A DNA stretch of 64,000 nucleotides. Origin: Oopsacas minuta (taxonomy: Eukaryota > Porifera > Hexactinellida > Lyssacinosida > Leucopsacidae). How positions within the stretch are numbered: position 1 is the first letter of the stretch; the number at the start of each line of letters is the position of its first letter. The notes under the pieces are model-generated. The model did no database searches, was not told the DNA's origin, and worked only from the letters and a program-made list of their open reading frames with translations. Of the stretch, positions 30,876-41,978 are shown in pieces. The DNA is taken from positions 496,001 to 560,000 of the forward strand of contig JAKMXF010000210.1 in NCBI GenBank assembly GCA_024704765.1, in the 5' to 3' direction. The position numbers were made by a program, and so were the translations under genes.

Positions 30876-32801
30876 TTTTATGATAATTATCTCTCTCTAC
30901 TACACACTTGTCCCTTAATGCGTACCTCCTGAAGAGTGTATCTTTACGTGTATTACTTGTATGCTCTTTTTGGGAAATCATTGCCTCATATTTCTACTTT
31001 TCATTAGTTGATTAATATTTAGATATTTCTAACTGGAAGAATACCTAATCTACAATATAAAGCGTATTAAATAATTAGGAATTCTATTGCCCCAACGAGA
31101 TGAACTAATCACCTGGCTAATGCAGCTCAGAAATTGATATAATTATCAATTTACAAATTATTTCTTCCCTGAATGATCCTGAAAGAGAGCCCTCGCTGGT
31201 AAATATCTTATATACACATGTCTTAACACATTTTATTAAATATAATTAGATTTATTTCTAGATGCAGACTTGATGGCATAATGTTTACAATGCTGTAAGT
31301 TCATTTATTTATTTTTCACTTTCCATAATTTTATTTCGATTGCTCAATAGACCATTACTGGCAGCTATACTTGCATTATTGAAATATGAAAGTTAATAAA
31401 ATTGTGTCTGTGTGTATGTGTGTATAATTATCTATTATCTATCATGTAAGCACAGAGAAGATTATATTGTGATAATTTTATTTCATTATTTCACTCTTAA
31501 ATAATCTTAAATTATTAATGAAAGCGTCTTCTGCCATGTTCTGTTGTAGTTTCATTTTTATCAATTGAAGTCATTATTAATTAATTCGAAATATTAATTA
31601 CTTTGAAGCTAACGTGATCTCATTTAAATTATTATATTAGGTGAGAAATTTATTATCTTATATGACAAATATCTAATTGTTGAAGTGTACGAAAATTTGG
31701 CTATGATTCCATATCCATATCGTAATTCTAAAATACGGACATAGTTTAGGTTTGCAAACATTAATATGCCATTCTAGGCTTATGGTTTTGAGAAGTTGGA
31801 TGGAACCCCTTGTAATGAACCATTGTCACATCTTAATCTACTTTTACAAGATTAATTAAGCCTGCAAATTTTGATAATTCTAATGTGTTGTAAAATAGTT
31901 GTGCAACTTAGTTTGAAATTCAAGAATAATGGTGCAACTTATAGGAATCGAAAAATTTTCTTGTAACATGAATCAGTTCTTTTTATAGATTTCCCATTTC
32001 TTAAATCTTTTCGGGACAAATCTTGTTGTAGAACTCAGAATATCCCATTGACATTAGTTAAGGTGTAATACATGTCAAATGTTATTATCTAATATTCATA
32101 GGGTTTTTTTAGAATTTCATTGTGTGCTTACCAACCTCAATCGCACATGATTCTTAAATTAGCGAATGTTGTGTTTCACTACTGTCATGTGATAAATTCC
32201 CTTCGCTGTTTACATTGTGAAGAATTCCATTCACATCCCTTTCAATGAAGCCAATTTTTATTGAACTTTCATTGCATAACATTATTTAAATGGTGTTACG
32301 GTATTATGATTTAATATATATATTGCATAGACTCAATTAATACGTAGTATCCCGAAATTATATTAAACTGTGTAATCGAAAGAGAATATGAAATCATTTA
32401 GTGTATTTGTTATATTACTACTACAGTATGCTATGAGCAATAGATCTACTATACTGTAAGTATATTGAAAGTAGTTATTCGACTTATGTTAAACTGGATA
32501 TCTCATATAAATATTGCGATATTAATCTTCATACAGCGTGACTGACTATACTCTGGGATGTTATTGAAATTGAAATTCATGGAGGATTAATTCTCACTCT
32601 TATGTGATGATTATATTACCGTCTGTACGGTAAATTGACTTGTGTTTAGTTTTTTTATTATCTAATGGGAACTGAAAATCAAGTTGTAATAATATTGTGT
32701 ACTCTATGTTTTTGTAAGCAAATAATTCATATAAATAAAAGAAGCCAAACCTTTACATATAGCGGAAAATAATTAAAGCATTAACTATATTTGATAATAT
32801 A
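30876..32801. other. 1.9-kb gene-free region
   Basis: This is the longest gap in the window. It is very AT-rich, has no frame longer than 60 codons, and includes a degenerate TG-rich run at about 31405-31426. It could hold the 3' leader of the preceding gene and distal regulatory sequence for the bZIP gene. No RNA gene was recognised. Confidence 0.6.
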
Positions 32802-33272
32802 ATGGCACAGATAATTTCTACAATCGGCACGAATAGTGATACGTGTAATATTATGTTATTACAAGAATCTAGGTTAGATATACAATCTGTTTGTACTCAG
32901 GAAAAATGTCGACTTGCTTCATCCATTTTGAAACCTGACTATGCATCCAAAAAGCATCTCCCGTTTCTTGATTTAGTGGACATTGGTCTACTCTCAATTC
33001 TCACTAGTGGTCAATTAAAATCAAAAATCGAGAATATTCATTTCTCCGATAAGGAGCAGACCTTCTTGTTAGAATCTAGAAGAAGGTGGAAAAACAGAAT
33101 GTCTGCCATCAAGTCCCGTAAGCGACATGATATCGATATTATGCAGCTTACCAAAGAACAGGCTGATCTTAGAAAAAAACGCAATGATCTATTGCGTGAG
33201 AAACAAATTTTAACTAAAGAAATTGAATCTTATTCAGCCCTTATGTGTAAACTAGCAACGCCCTCTTTTTAA
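32802..33272 (+). CDS. Small bZIP transcription factor, CNC/Maf-like
   Basis: The 156-residue protein carries a bZIP domain at about 95-150. The basic region has the invariant Asn-x7-Arg spacing (NRMSAIKSR, followed by KR) and is followed by a leucine/isoleucine heptad coil. Immediately N-terminal lies a segment resembling the extended homology region of Maf and CNC factors (LDLVDIGLLSILTSGQLKSKI, then SDKEQTFLLESRRRWKNR), a feature absent from CREB, Jun or C/EBP proteins. The N-terminal half has no recognised activation domain and the protein is short, like the small Mafs. It probably dimerises and binds antioxidant- or Maf-type elements; the precise family (CNC versus Maf) is uncertain. The gene is intronless. 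Confidence 0.75.
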   Translation: MAQIISTIGTNSDTCNIMLLQESRLDIQSVCTQEKCRLASSILKPDYASKKHLPFLDLVDIGLLSILTSGQLKSKIENIHFSDKEQTFLLESRRRWKNRMSAIKSRKRHDIDIMQLTKEQADLRKKRNDLLREKQILTKEIESYSALMCKLATPSF

Positions 33273-34603
33273 TGTTATCAACTTTGCATTACTCTGTAAT
33301 CTTATTAATGATAGTATTATGTGCTCATAGATTATTGGAAATATGATGAATTATATAAATTGTATCAAATTCGTATCTATTATTCATGAGTTTGAATATT
33401 GTATAATTACTGAATTTAATAAATTATTGTTCTATTATGTTAAAGTGATTCTCGCAACATATTTGTGTGTGCCAATTGACCAAGGATTAACTATATCCGC
33501 TTACACAGTTACTTTCATTGCACTTAGGGATAAATCCGATATTTCCATTACAACGATTCTATTAATATTCTATGTACTTTCATAATGGATATGCAAAATG
33601 TGCTTTAACTCCAGAGCAAGAAATTTTGAATAGTTGTTTGGGCTCACATTATATTCCTTTTAGAAAGTATTACGTCCTTGCTCCCTATGATGTGCACTCA
33701 AGTAATGTTTCTGATATTTATCGAAACGTATACTTTAAACTATTAATACTAATATAACCTTTTATGGTCAAAGCTATAGAATTTACTTCAATCGGCGGCT
33801 GTATGCTTGTTTGTTTCAAAGGATTTAGTAATTTTATTAATGCTTAGTTCTTGATTTCACGCTTATTACTAAAGAAATGAATATAACTAAAGTATTTCAT
33901 TAATCATACTTACGTATTTGAAGCACCATATGTCGTTTACAAAATTATAAAAGTTGCCGCCTACCACAGATCTAATTTAAACAAATTCAAGAATATTGGA
34001 CGAAATGATAAAGTGTGTGATTTTTCTGATATTTTGTAATACGTATGTGGTATAACTCTGTTAGAAATTGAATATTCTGTCAATGGCACAATGGCGTCTA
34101 TAATATTGCGTTGACACTGATTCTTCACATTGGATTGTCGTCATACATGCTTTCAATATTCTAAATATTTTTTACTTACATAATCTGCTCCATTATTAGA
34201 ACATTTCTCCACTCTATTGTAGTCTGAATTATTTTAACGTAACGCTAGTTAATGTCATCACGTGATGTGACTCACCAAAAAGATTTGGTATTTTGAGTTA
34301 AAATTAATTTATATATAGTATTAGGGATGTTGTGTAATTCACAAGCCCACACGTGTTTGCAGATTGGGCTTATAACTAAAATTTGAATAGGTTTCATCTA
34401 TACGTGTAGTCCACCAATAAAGACGTAATACTTCTACAATGCTAATGAAGTACAGTTTTCTTTCAACAGGATTCATCAATGCTGTTGTACGTATAGTCTA
34501 AGCTGATTTGTATAAATAGACAAATCTCCTATCAAAGGCCAAAATCTAATATTATATACATCAATCCACGATTTTTATCGATTTATTTTCGTAACTCAGC
34601 GAT
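33273..34603. other. 1.3-kb gene-free region
   Basis: The interval is AT-rich. Open frames between 33343 and 33757 lack any conserved character and are probably chance. A 12 bp perfect palindrome with an E-box core occurs at 34256-34267 (separate entry). Confidence 0.55.
34256..34267. promoter_or_regulatory. Palindromic E-box CATCACGTGATG
   Basis: A perfect 12 bp palindrome with core TCACGTGA, the kind bound by bHLH-zip factors such as USF or MITF/TFEB, lies about 340 bp upstream of the TLC-like gene. The role is inferred from the motif only. Confidence 0.4.
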
Positions 34604-35596
34604 ATGGATACAGAAAAAATCACCAAGGGTCTTCTCGACCTCTCTCTAGCCCAGCTAAATATTTTCAGTTGGTTTATGTGTGTAGATGGTTCTTTGCCTA
34701 GCGGGTTGGATATGGTTCATCTCCTGCTTTTCCCTTCCAAAAGTGTCAGCGATAAACCTGAGTGGGATAAACTCTGTCGTGCATCCAAAATGATTGAACT
34801 ACCCCTTCCCGTGAAGGAAATAGTTGGAGCTGAGAAACATAACAATTTATTTAATATTAATGAATTGTTTGATTCCCTTACGTGTCTCGCTTTAGCCACT
34901 GTTCTCTTTATTATTTTCAGTTATTTCTTGCATTTCGTGTTGAATAGAACTGTCAAAGTATTCCGTAACATTTATCCCGTGCATAAGAAATGGTATGTCA
35001 TTGCTAATATCCTCAAGGCTTGTCTTCTTGCATTTATCTGCCTCAATACCCAATTTTACTTCGGTATATACGCCCTTGCTACTGGGGGATTTGTACCTAT
35101 GATTGAATTGAAAAGAACCACTGTCTTATACATTGTCTCTGACTTTGCAGGTCTCATTATGGTTCCAAGACTCCCATTCACTACTAAAATGCATCATTAT
35201 GTCACCTTTTTCATTGGTATCTTGATATGGTCTAGCAACTTGAATTCCCCCGGATTCACTGGTGTGATTGGCGTAGCGAAGATGGCTTTTATTTATGGGT
35301 TATTCAGCTGTATCCCTTTCTTGGTTAATTTGTTTCTCGGATTACGTATTTGTGTCCCAAAGAATAAAGCTATGGTTGTTTTAAGTTTCATTGCGTTTCT
35401 TACCTATATCCTGTGCTGTGCTCTCAACTGGTCATCTCACTTAGTTTGGCTCATAAATTGCATTATCTCATTTGACATTACTATCTGGGCCATTTTATAC
35501 CTGTTAATGTTGGTATATATTGTCAGAGACGATCTGATCCTTATGAACTTTCTCAGGAAGTATAGCCTCTCCAACTTTATGAAGAAGAAGCAATAA
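34604..35596 (+). CDS. Multi-pass membrane protein with TLC-like domain
   Basis: The 330-residue protein has a soluble N-terminal segment of about 90 residues followed by about seven hydrophobic spans (about 95-320) and a basic C-terminus (FMKKKQ). The region around residues 165-205 reads YIVSDFAGLIMVPRL then KMHHYVTFFIG; an Asp in a membrane helix followed by a His-His pair is the pattern of the TRAM-LAG1-CLN8 (TLC) fold, as in TLCD4/TMEM56. Ceramide synthases have a further Lag1 motif that I do not see, so enzymatic acyl-transfer is not implied. Localisation to the ER or plasma membrane is likely. Assignment to TLC rests on one motif and the topology and is therefore tentative. The gene is intronless. 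Confidence 0.6.
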   Translation: MDTEKITKGLLDLSLAQLNIFSWFMCVDGSLPSGLDMVHLLLFPSKSVSDKPEWDKLCRASKMIELPLPVKEIVGAEKHNNLFNINELFDSLTCLALATVLFIIFSYFLHFVLNRTVKVFRNIYPVHKKWYVIANILKACLLAFICLNTQFYFGIYALATGGFVPMIELKRTTVLYIVSDFAGLIMVPRLPFTTKMHHYVTFFIGILIWSSNLNSPGFTGVIGVAKMAFIYGLFSCIPFLVNLFLGLRICVPKNKAMVVLSFIAFLTYILCCALNWSSHLVWLINCIISFDITIWAILYLLMLVYIVRDDLILMNFLRKYSLSNFMKKKQ

Positions 35597-36073
35597 CAAA
35601 TTATCCACATACTCTATCATCATACATAAATATTCTTAATCATAAACTGTACAGATAGCCTGCTTACTGATCATGTTTGAGCTATCAAAACACTCTACAT
35701 ATTTCTACTTACATTTCAAACATTTATTCCCTGATTCTTTTTCCCTCTAACATTATAACATACACTAGTTCTGTACATTAAACTTCATTTCTAATATACA
35801 AACTTTTTTTTACAGGTCTAATGTATGGTTAATTCTAAATAAGAAATTTTTAGTCAAGGATTTTTTGTTTCAGCCGCCACTGATATTTGCTATGGTTGGT
35901 ATCTTAAATTCTTATTATATTATGAGTACAATAGACAGGACATTTAATTTATTAGCTAATAATGTGGGTGTATAATAAATCTTCACAACTATTTAACAGA
36001 CAGCAACCTCCACTCTGACCCTAAATATTCAATACATTTATTAGAGCAGCAATGAATACAAAATATATTGTAG
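35597..36073. other. Gene-free gap between convergent genes
   Basis: A 477 bp AT-rich interval holds the 3' ends of the TLC-like gene and of alpha-tubulin. No coding frame or repeat was seen. Confidence 0.55.
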
Positions 36074-38465
36074 TCAATATTCTTCATCTGATGACCCGTC
36101 GTCAGTATCATTTGTTAGACTAGTGTAATCCTTTTCAATTACTGCTAATGTATCTCTCGCCTCGACAAATTCTCCTTCTTCCATACCCTCACCAACATAC
36201 CTACAAGATATAGCAAATTATGTAGTAATTTCAAACACTTATGTGGTTAATTGTATTAAGACTGAGTTTAATTAAATTGAGGGCTTACTGTATTATTTTA
36301 AAATAGCGTTACTTTAAATTCCCTATACTAATAATATGGGTCATGAAAGGTTTGTTAATCATGAGCAATTCACGTAGAAGCATGCTTTTCTTTATCAGAA
36401 TTGGGGCTGTCGATATCAAGTTTGTCTCTGGGATATTTCCATTAAACTAATTGTTTCCAAAGGAATTAGTATGGTTGTACAATTATGATGTGGATTCTTA
36501 CCAGTGTACAAATGCTCTCTTATCAAACATTAGATCGAATTTACAGGACAACCTCCTCCAAGCCTCCGCAATAGCAGTCGTATTAGAAAGCATACATACT
36601 GCCCTACTAAGCTCTCCCATATCACTCCCTTTCACTACAGATGGTGCCTTCGTGTTTATTCCTATCTTGAATCCAGTAGGACACCAGTCCACAAAACTTA
36701 TAGATTTTCTCGTTTTAGCTGTTGCTACAGCTTGATTCACATCTTTAGGTACTACATCTCCTGTTGAGTGAATTATAAGTAATTAATAAATGATTCTAGG
36801 GTTTTAATTAGAAATAATTAATTACCCCTATAGAGAAGACAGCATGCCATATACTTCCCGTCGCCTGGCTTGCATTTTATCATTTGATTATTAGAATCAA
36901 AACATGCTAACGTTATCTCTGAAACACTCATCTGTTCATGTCGAATATTCTGTTTGGATACAATTGGAGCGAAAGCAGCTAGGGGATAATGTATGGATGG
37001 AAATGGTACTAGATTTGTTTGAAACTCTGCTAAATCTACGTTCAATGCTCCTTGAAATCTAAGCAAATATATTTCTCTTGTACATATCAATTCTCTGTTC
37101 ATACAACAAAATATTTATGATTCTAAATTACCTTAAAGATGCAGTAATAGAAGACACAACTTGTCCAAGCATTCTGTTCAGATTTTGGTAACTCGGCCTT
37201 TCCAACTCTAGGTTTTTATGACAAATATCATATATCGCTTCATTATCGAACATGAAGCTGCACTGTGCATGTTCTACAGTATTCTGTATAGTATGGACTG
37301 CGTTATAAGGCTCCACCACTGCAGTTGATACCTAAAACAACAGAATTATTCACTTTCTTAAATTAATATAATAAATTTGTTATGATATACCTTTGGTGCG
37401 GGATATATTGCAAATTCTAATTTACTCTTTTTACAGAAATCGGCTGCGAGTTTCTGGAAGATGAGAGAGGTGAATCCAGATCCAGTGCCTCCCCCGAAAG
37501 AATGGAAGATCAGAAATCCTTCTAATCCATCACTTGCCTCTACCATCTTTCTTATCCTATTCATAACATTTTCGATGTAGAAGCGACCTACAGTGTAGCA
37601 TCCTCTCGCGAAATTATTCGCAGCATCTTCTTTGCCAGTAATCAGCTGTTCCGGATGGTAGAGAGCTCTATAATGTCCATTCCTTATCGTATCTATAGCA
37701 ACACTCAACAGGTCACAACTTATTAATTGCTATTTGTAGTGTATCTTGAATATGACATACCAATAACTGATGGTTCTAAATCTACGTAGAGAGCTCTTGG
37801 GATACATCGTCCATCTCTCGTTTGTTGGTAGAAAGAACTGAATGAATCAGGTAAAGCTGTACTATTAAGTGTGCTATCATCTATTATTCCATCAGGACCT
37901 ATTCCATGTTCTAGGCAGTACAGCTCCCAACAAGACTTCCCTATCTGTACACCTGCCTGTCCAATGTGTAGCGAAATTACTTCTCTCTAAATCAATATTG
38001 TTCATTGTCACGCACTTTAATGTCGATTGAATGTATAGCAATGCTTATTACCTCATGTGATATACTTAATTAAAACATTATAGGTCTACACTGTTTGAGC
38101 ATAAAAGAAAATCTCGTCAGTCGTTGTAAAGCAAATTTTCAATATTTCACGTTGCGTTTGTCACTCGAGTAGTATATCCAACCATATTCTCAGAGAAACC
38201 TGTTTAATTAATTTAATTTTGGCATTTTCTTTCCAAAATGGTTACGATTCTCCTAAACGACAACCAGATACTGGTTTCTCTAGCCAGATACTAAATTATA
38301 ATAGGCTGTAATTCACTTTTACATTTGACATATAAAGAAACTCATGCAAGTATTTTTAAAATATTAATTCATTGTTTTTCCTTCATTCTCCTATCTCACG
38401 CATTTTGCTATAACGTATATTTGTAAACCCGATCACGAAAAAGTTATATTATCTCAACTCACCAT
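36074..38465 (-). CDS. Divergent alpha-tubulin, seven exons
   Basis: This is an alpha-tubulin of 449 residues, full length. Exons in gene order: 38463-38465 (ATG alone, followed by GTGAGT), 37761-37986, 37391-37692, 37132-37331, 36826-37058, 36502-36760 and 36074-36200; all introns are GT-AG and phases agree. Landmarks: [16 protein letters not shown], the GGGTGSGF nucleotide loop, [24 protein letters not shown] with the alpha-specific catalytic Glu, [13 protein letters not shown], and the terminal EEY that can be detyrosinated. It is unusually diverged for an alpha-tubulin. The luminal loop that carries acetylated Lys40 reads [13 protein letters not shown] and has no lysine. It may be a specialised isotype; a shared role with general microtubules cannot be excluded. 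Confidence 0.95.
37987..38462 (-). other. 476-bp first intron of alpha-tubulin
   Basis: An intron directly after the start codon (ATG/GTGAGT ... TTTAG/AGAGAA) is common in animal alpha-tubulin genes and often holds regulatory sequence. It is seven or more times longer than the other introns of the gene. Nothing else was recognised in it. Confidence 0.75.
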
Positions 38466-38997
38466 ACTTTTGTCACGTCGATAGTACCTTGGTTATTGAT
38501 AGGAGGTTTGATTTGTACCAGTAAAATTATGCTCCACGATCCTGCTGGCTTATATTTGCTATATTTTTCGTTCAATAAGTTTAATACGATGGCCTATCCA
38601 TCACTTGAATCAGTATAACAGAAAAAATCCCTTCTTTTGGATAATGAGGTATTCTTCTATATAATTGTATTATACCTTCTGGCTTCGTGTTAGTTAACCA
38701 CTAAACTGAAATATTTTAGTTCTGTACTCATCTTTTCTACGTAAAATAGTATCGAATTCTTAGCAGATTTATTTCATCAGCCCTTTACTGATCTCGAAGG
38801 TTTCTATTAATAACGTGAACACATGTAGTATTATATAGCAAGTTTATCCCTGATTCGTTAAGGGTGATATAGTTTATAGGATATTTACTAAACTAACCGC
38901 TACAATAACTAAAGTAAGATTCCTTTCTTGACCATTTTCATGGCTGTGCTTTGTCCCTTAATCATTTTTTGCATGCGTAACATCTTATCCATTAGCG
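38466..38997. other. Divergent intergenic region, tubulin / Atos
   Basis: This 532 bp interval lies between the start codons of alpha-tubulin (minus) and the Atos gene (plus), so both promoters and leaders should be here. It is AT-rich; no motif could be assigned with confidence. Confidence 0.55.
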
Positions 38998-40524
38998 ATG
39001 TCTCTTTACGCTAATACATACACGCAGCCTTGTTTCCATGTTGATGAGTTTGATACGTCTTTATCTACCTTCATACACACTCTCATCAAAATATGCTTTG
39101 AATATAATATTCAACAGAACTCTAATAGGTTGTCTGAGCTTCAAGTTGAAGAAGATGAAAGAATTGAGCAACTTCTGAAAAGAAACATACCTTTTAGTAT
39201 TCAAATATTTAATTTTGCATTTAACCCTTGGGAAGAATCTTCCATTCAAACCGAAGCGCTGCAAATTGAATGGAATTTTCAAAAGGTTCGTCATAAGAAT
39301 TGTTGTGGGTTATACCCTAACGAGGTTCTTGAGACTTTAAGACCTAGCGGGATACTTCGTGATATAATATTCCCAGATCATGTTGACAATATTTCTGCTA
39401 GATTCACAGCTCCTGGGGAATCTGATTATCTCAACTTTTCTTCTTCTCCTCTCCTCACTAAGCATCACATCCTATTTCCATACAATTTCTGTGTAGAACT
39501 AACAATATCCAATGAGAATAGTTTCCAAATAGAAAGAGCTCTGTCAGTTCCTAAATCAATTGTTCCTGATGTTAATCCTTCTGAAAACTTTATCTGTAGA
39601 AGTCCTAAGTTTTCACTGCCAATAGATTTGAACTTATCTGGCTGTCGTAATGAAGAATTCGAAAGTCCTCTCTCTTCTGACTACTCAGTGCGTTCTGTTG
39701 AAATTCCTTACAACATCCAATGTCTTACATTTTCTGAACCAATTTCGCTGAAACGAAAAGAAAGTTTTGCAACTGATAGTTTCTCAAAACGTCTCAGGTT
39801 TCAAGCTGAGCAGGAGCACGCTGCTACTCCCACTCCCAATAGAACTAGGTCTTTCTCTCTTCCCTTTCCTGGTTCTCCTATACCTACAGCAAGGACGAAG
39901 TTTAATTTCCAAAGAAGTTTATCGCTCACCGATCCTAACAAAACTCACTGTCTTCTTGGCTCATTTCAAGAATCTATGATTAACGGCCGTCTACAACCAT
40001 TGGGTATGTTAAATGGGTTTAAGATAGAGTTAGCTGCTTCGGGAACTTTTTGTCCAAAGCATTGGTCATTAGACCTAAGCACAGCTTTCTTTACCAGCAG
40101 CACTAAGGAGAGAGGACCTTCTCAGTATTTCGGACAATCTGATCTATCTAGTCTTGGTAAGCATGGTTATCACATACCAAAGAAAGGCACCGTTCAAATG
40201 ACACTATTCAATCCCAATCAAACTGTCATTAAGGTATTTTTCATTCGGTTTGACATGACTGACATGCCTGTCAGAACTCAAACTTTCATACGACAGCGCA
40301 CCTTAGCCATTGACAAGTTCGGCAATTCATGCCTGCAATATCTCATTCATTTGAGTTTTATTTGTACAAAATCGAATAAACTTTATTTACACAACAACAT
40401 TCGAGTCATTTTTACTCCGTCAGGAATTGATCTTGATACCAAAATCACTACTGAAATCGAGCAACCAAACAACCCAAAATACTCACTCATATCGCAACAG
40501 GACAGAACTACATCTAAACTATAA
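38998..40524 (+). CDS. Atos family protein (FAM214)
   Basis: The 508-residue protein matches the Atos family (FAM214A/ATOSA and FAM214B/ATOSB in vertebrates, Atossa in flies), nuclear regulators implicated in transcription and macrophage metabolism. The signature lies in the C-terminal third (about 320-480): LLGSFQESMINGRLxP, GFKIELAASGTFCP, SLGKHGYHIPKKGTVQMTLF, NPNQTVIKVFFIRFDM, MPVRTQTFIRQRT and YLIHLSFICTKSNKLYLH. The linker before it is Ser/Pro-rich with RTRSFSLPFPGSP and KRKESF, possible phosphorylation and nuclear-import sites. The N-terminal half is only weakly conserved. One Atos gene would be expected in an early animal. The gene is intronless. Confidence 0.93.
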   Translation: MSLYANTYTQPCFHVDEFDTSLSTFIHTLIKICFEYNIQQNSNRLSELQVEEDERIEQLLKRNIPFSIQIFNFAFNPWEESSIQTEALQIEWNFQKVRHKNCCGLYPNEVLETLRPSGILRDIIFPDHVDNISARFTAPGESDYLNFSSSPLLTKHHILFPYNFCVELTISNENSFQIERALSVPKSIVPDVNPSENFICRSPKFSLPIDLNLSGCRNEEFESPLSSDYSVRSVEIPYNIQCLTFSEPISLKRKESFATDSFSKRLRFQAEQEHAATPTPNRTRSFSLPFPGSPIPTARTKFNFQRSLSLTDPNKTHCLLGSFQESMINGRLQPLGMLNGFKIELAASGTFCPKHWSLDLSTAFFTSSTKERGPSQYFGQSDLSSLGKHGYHIPKKGTVQMTLFNPNQTVIKVFFIRFDMTDMPVRTQTFIRQRTLAIDKFGNSCLQYLIHLSFICTKSNKLYLHNNIRVIFTPSGIDLDTKITTEIEQPNNPKYSLISQQDRTTSKL

Positions 40525-41978
40525 CGTAATTAACTTAATATAATATTTATTTTATGGCATTGCCTTTACACTTGGTTTCACTGGCCTATCTTCCATGTAT
40601 ATAGTGAACTCGGTAGGGTACTCTTTCATGTTTTCATTTGCTTTCTCTTTTTGCTAACTTAATCAACTACTCATCATATCGTAATACTGCTTGTCCTCAA
40701 CTTCATAGGGGTCTACACTCTTTTTGCTGATTTTATTGACTTAATATATTGTTATGTAAATACATTGTGTTCTTCTTTTGTTTATACTGCGTATTATTTC
40801 TCTTCGATAAATGATCTTAAAATATTTATACAAATCTTAGTTTGTTTGGTTATTTGATTATTTGGGGGGTAATAATGCATTAACTTTGGATAACTTTATT
40901 TAATTCTGTGATACAATTTTTCTTGGTCTAAAGAACTTTTAGTAATCTCAGACCACGGATTCATCAAATCGATAGCTCTGTTCAAATCCTGAACAAGGTA
41001 CGGTACATTATTATTATGAATATTACGCATATATATACACACACACACAGTAAAACTTGGTTTATACCTACTCTGTATTAGTACATATTTTCTTCCAAAA
41101 TGGTTTATCAATTCTTATACAAATGTATGGGAAGAATATTCGGTTAAGACATACTAATTTTCATTTCCCAAGGGTGTACGTCTTATCCGAGTTCCCTTGT
41201 ATTTATTTGCAAGGTTTACGACTTGGTTTCTCGCATATTACGACATCCTTCAAAGTTAATTATTGCTAAATTATCCTCTCAATTTATATTCCTAGATCAA
41301 CCAGTAGCTTTAGGGGACAGTTGTATTTTTGAAATTTTGTTGCATAATACATAATTGGTTTAAATTATAACTGTAAATAATGTCGTAAGTTTCATACTCA
41401 ATATCTTACATCATATTTTTATTTTTTCGCATGTAACATCTTGATTATTGCACAGTTATACGATGTTTGATTGTAGAAATAATCTTCTGGAAATCATTAC
41501 CTGGAAGAGGAAAATTTATACGTTTCAATCTTACTATTCTTGCTAGAATAATGCTATGTTGTGAATTGTAACAGGGGAAGTATTGTTATTTAATAAATTT
41601 TGTAAAATCAGGTTGATTGATTTTACACTTTATTTTGAGAAATTTTTTATGTATTTTTCCAAATTATTTGCTAACTATTATTATGCAATTTAATTGTTTA
41701 CCAATTTATGAGCATAAAATTTCTCTGGGATTTTCATGTAATTATTATTTTCAATATCAAATTTTAAATTGTAATGTTTGTGGATAGAAATTTTCAAGGT
41801 TGAGAAGTTCTCTATGTATATATACCTAAATATTAATATATAAATACTAGAGTGAGTTTGGCTTCGATTATTGAGAAGTATATACATTTATATGCTTTAT
41901 TCAAATATATAAATATTATTTTGATATTAAATTTCTATATTTTTGCTTGGCTCATTCATAGAATATTTGTACCTAAAA
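40525..41978. other. 1.45-kb gene-free region upstream of muscleblind
   Basis: This AT-rich interval probably holds the Atos 3' end and the muscleblind promoter and 5' leader. A TA/CA microsatellite occurs at about 41029-41048. Several short frames look like chance. Confidence 0.55.

Noticed and set aside
31405-31426. TG-rich run as a possible telomere or Z-DNA repeat
   Set aside because: It is short and imperfect, typical of chance microsatellites in AT-rich intergenic DNA.
33343-33757. Two hydrophobic frames between the bZIP and TLC-like genes
   Set aside because: Low-complexity AT-rich translations without conserved motif or partner exon.
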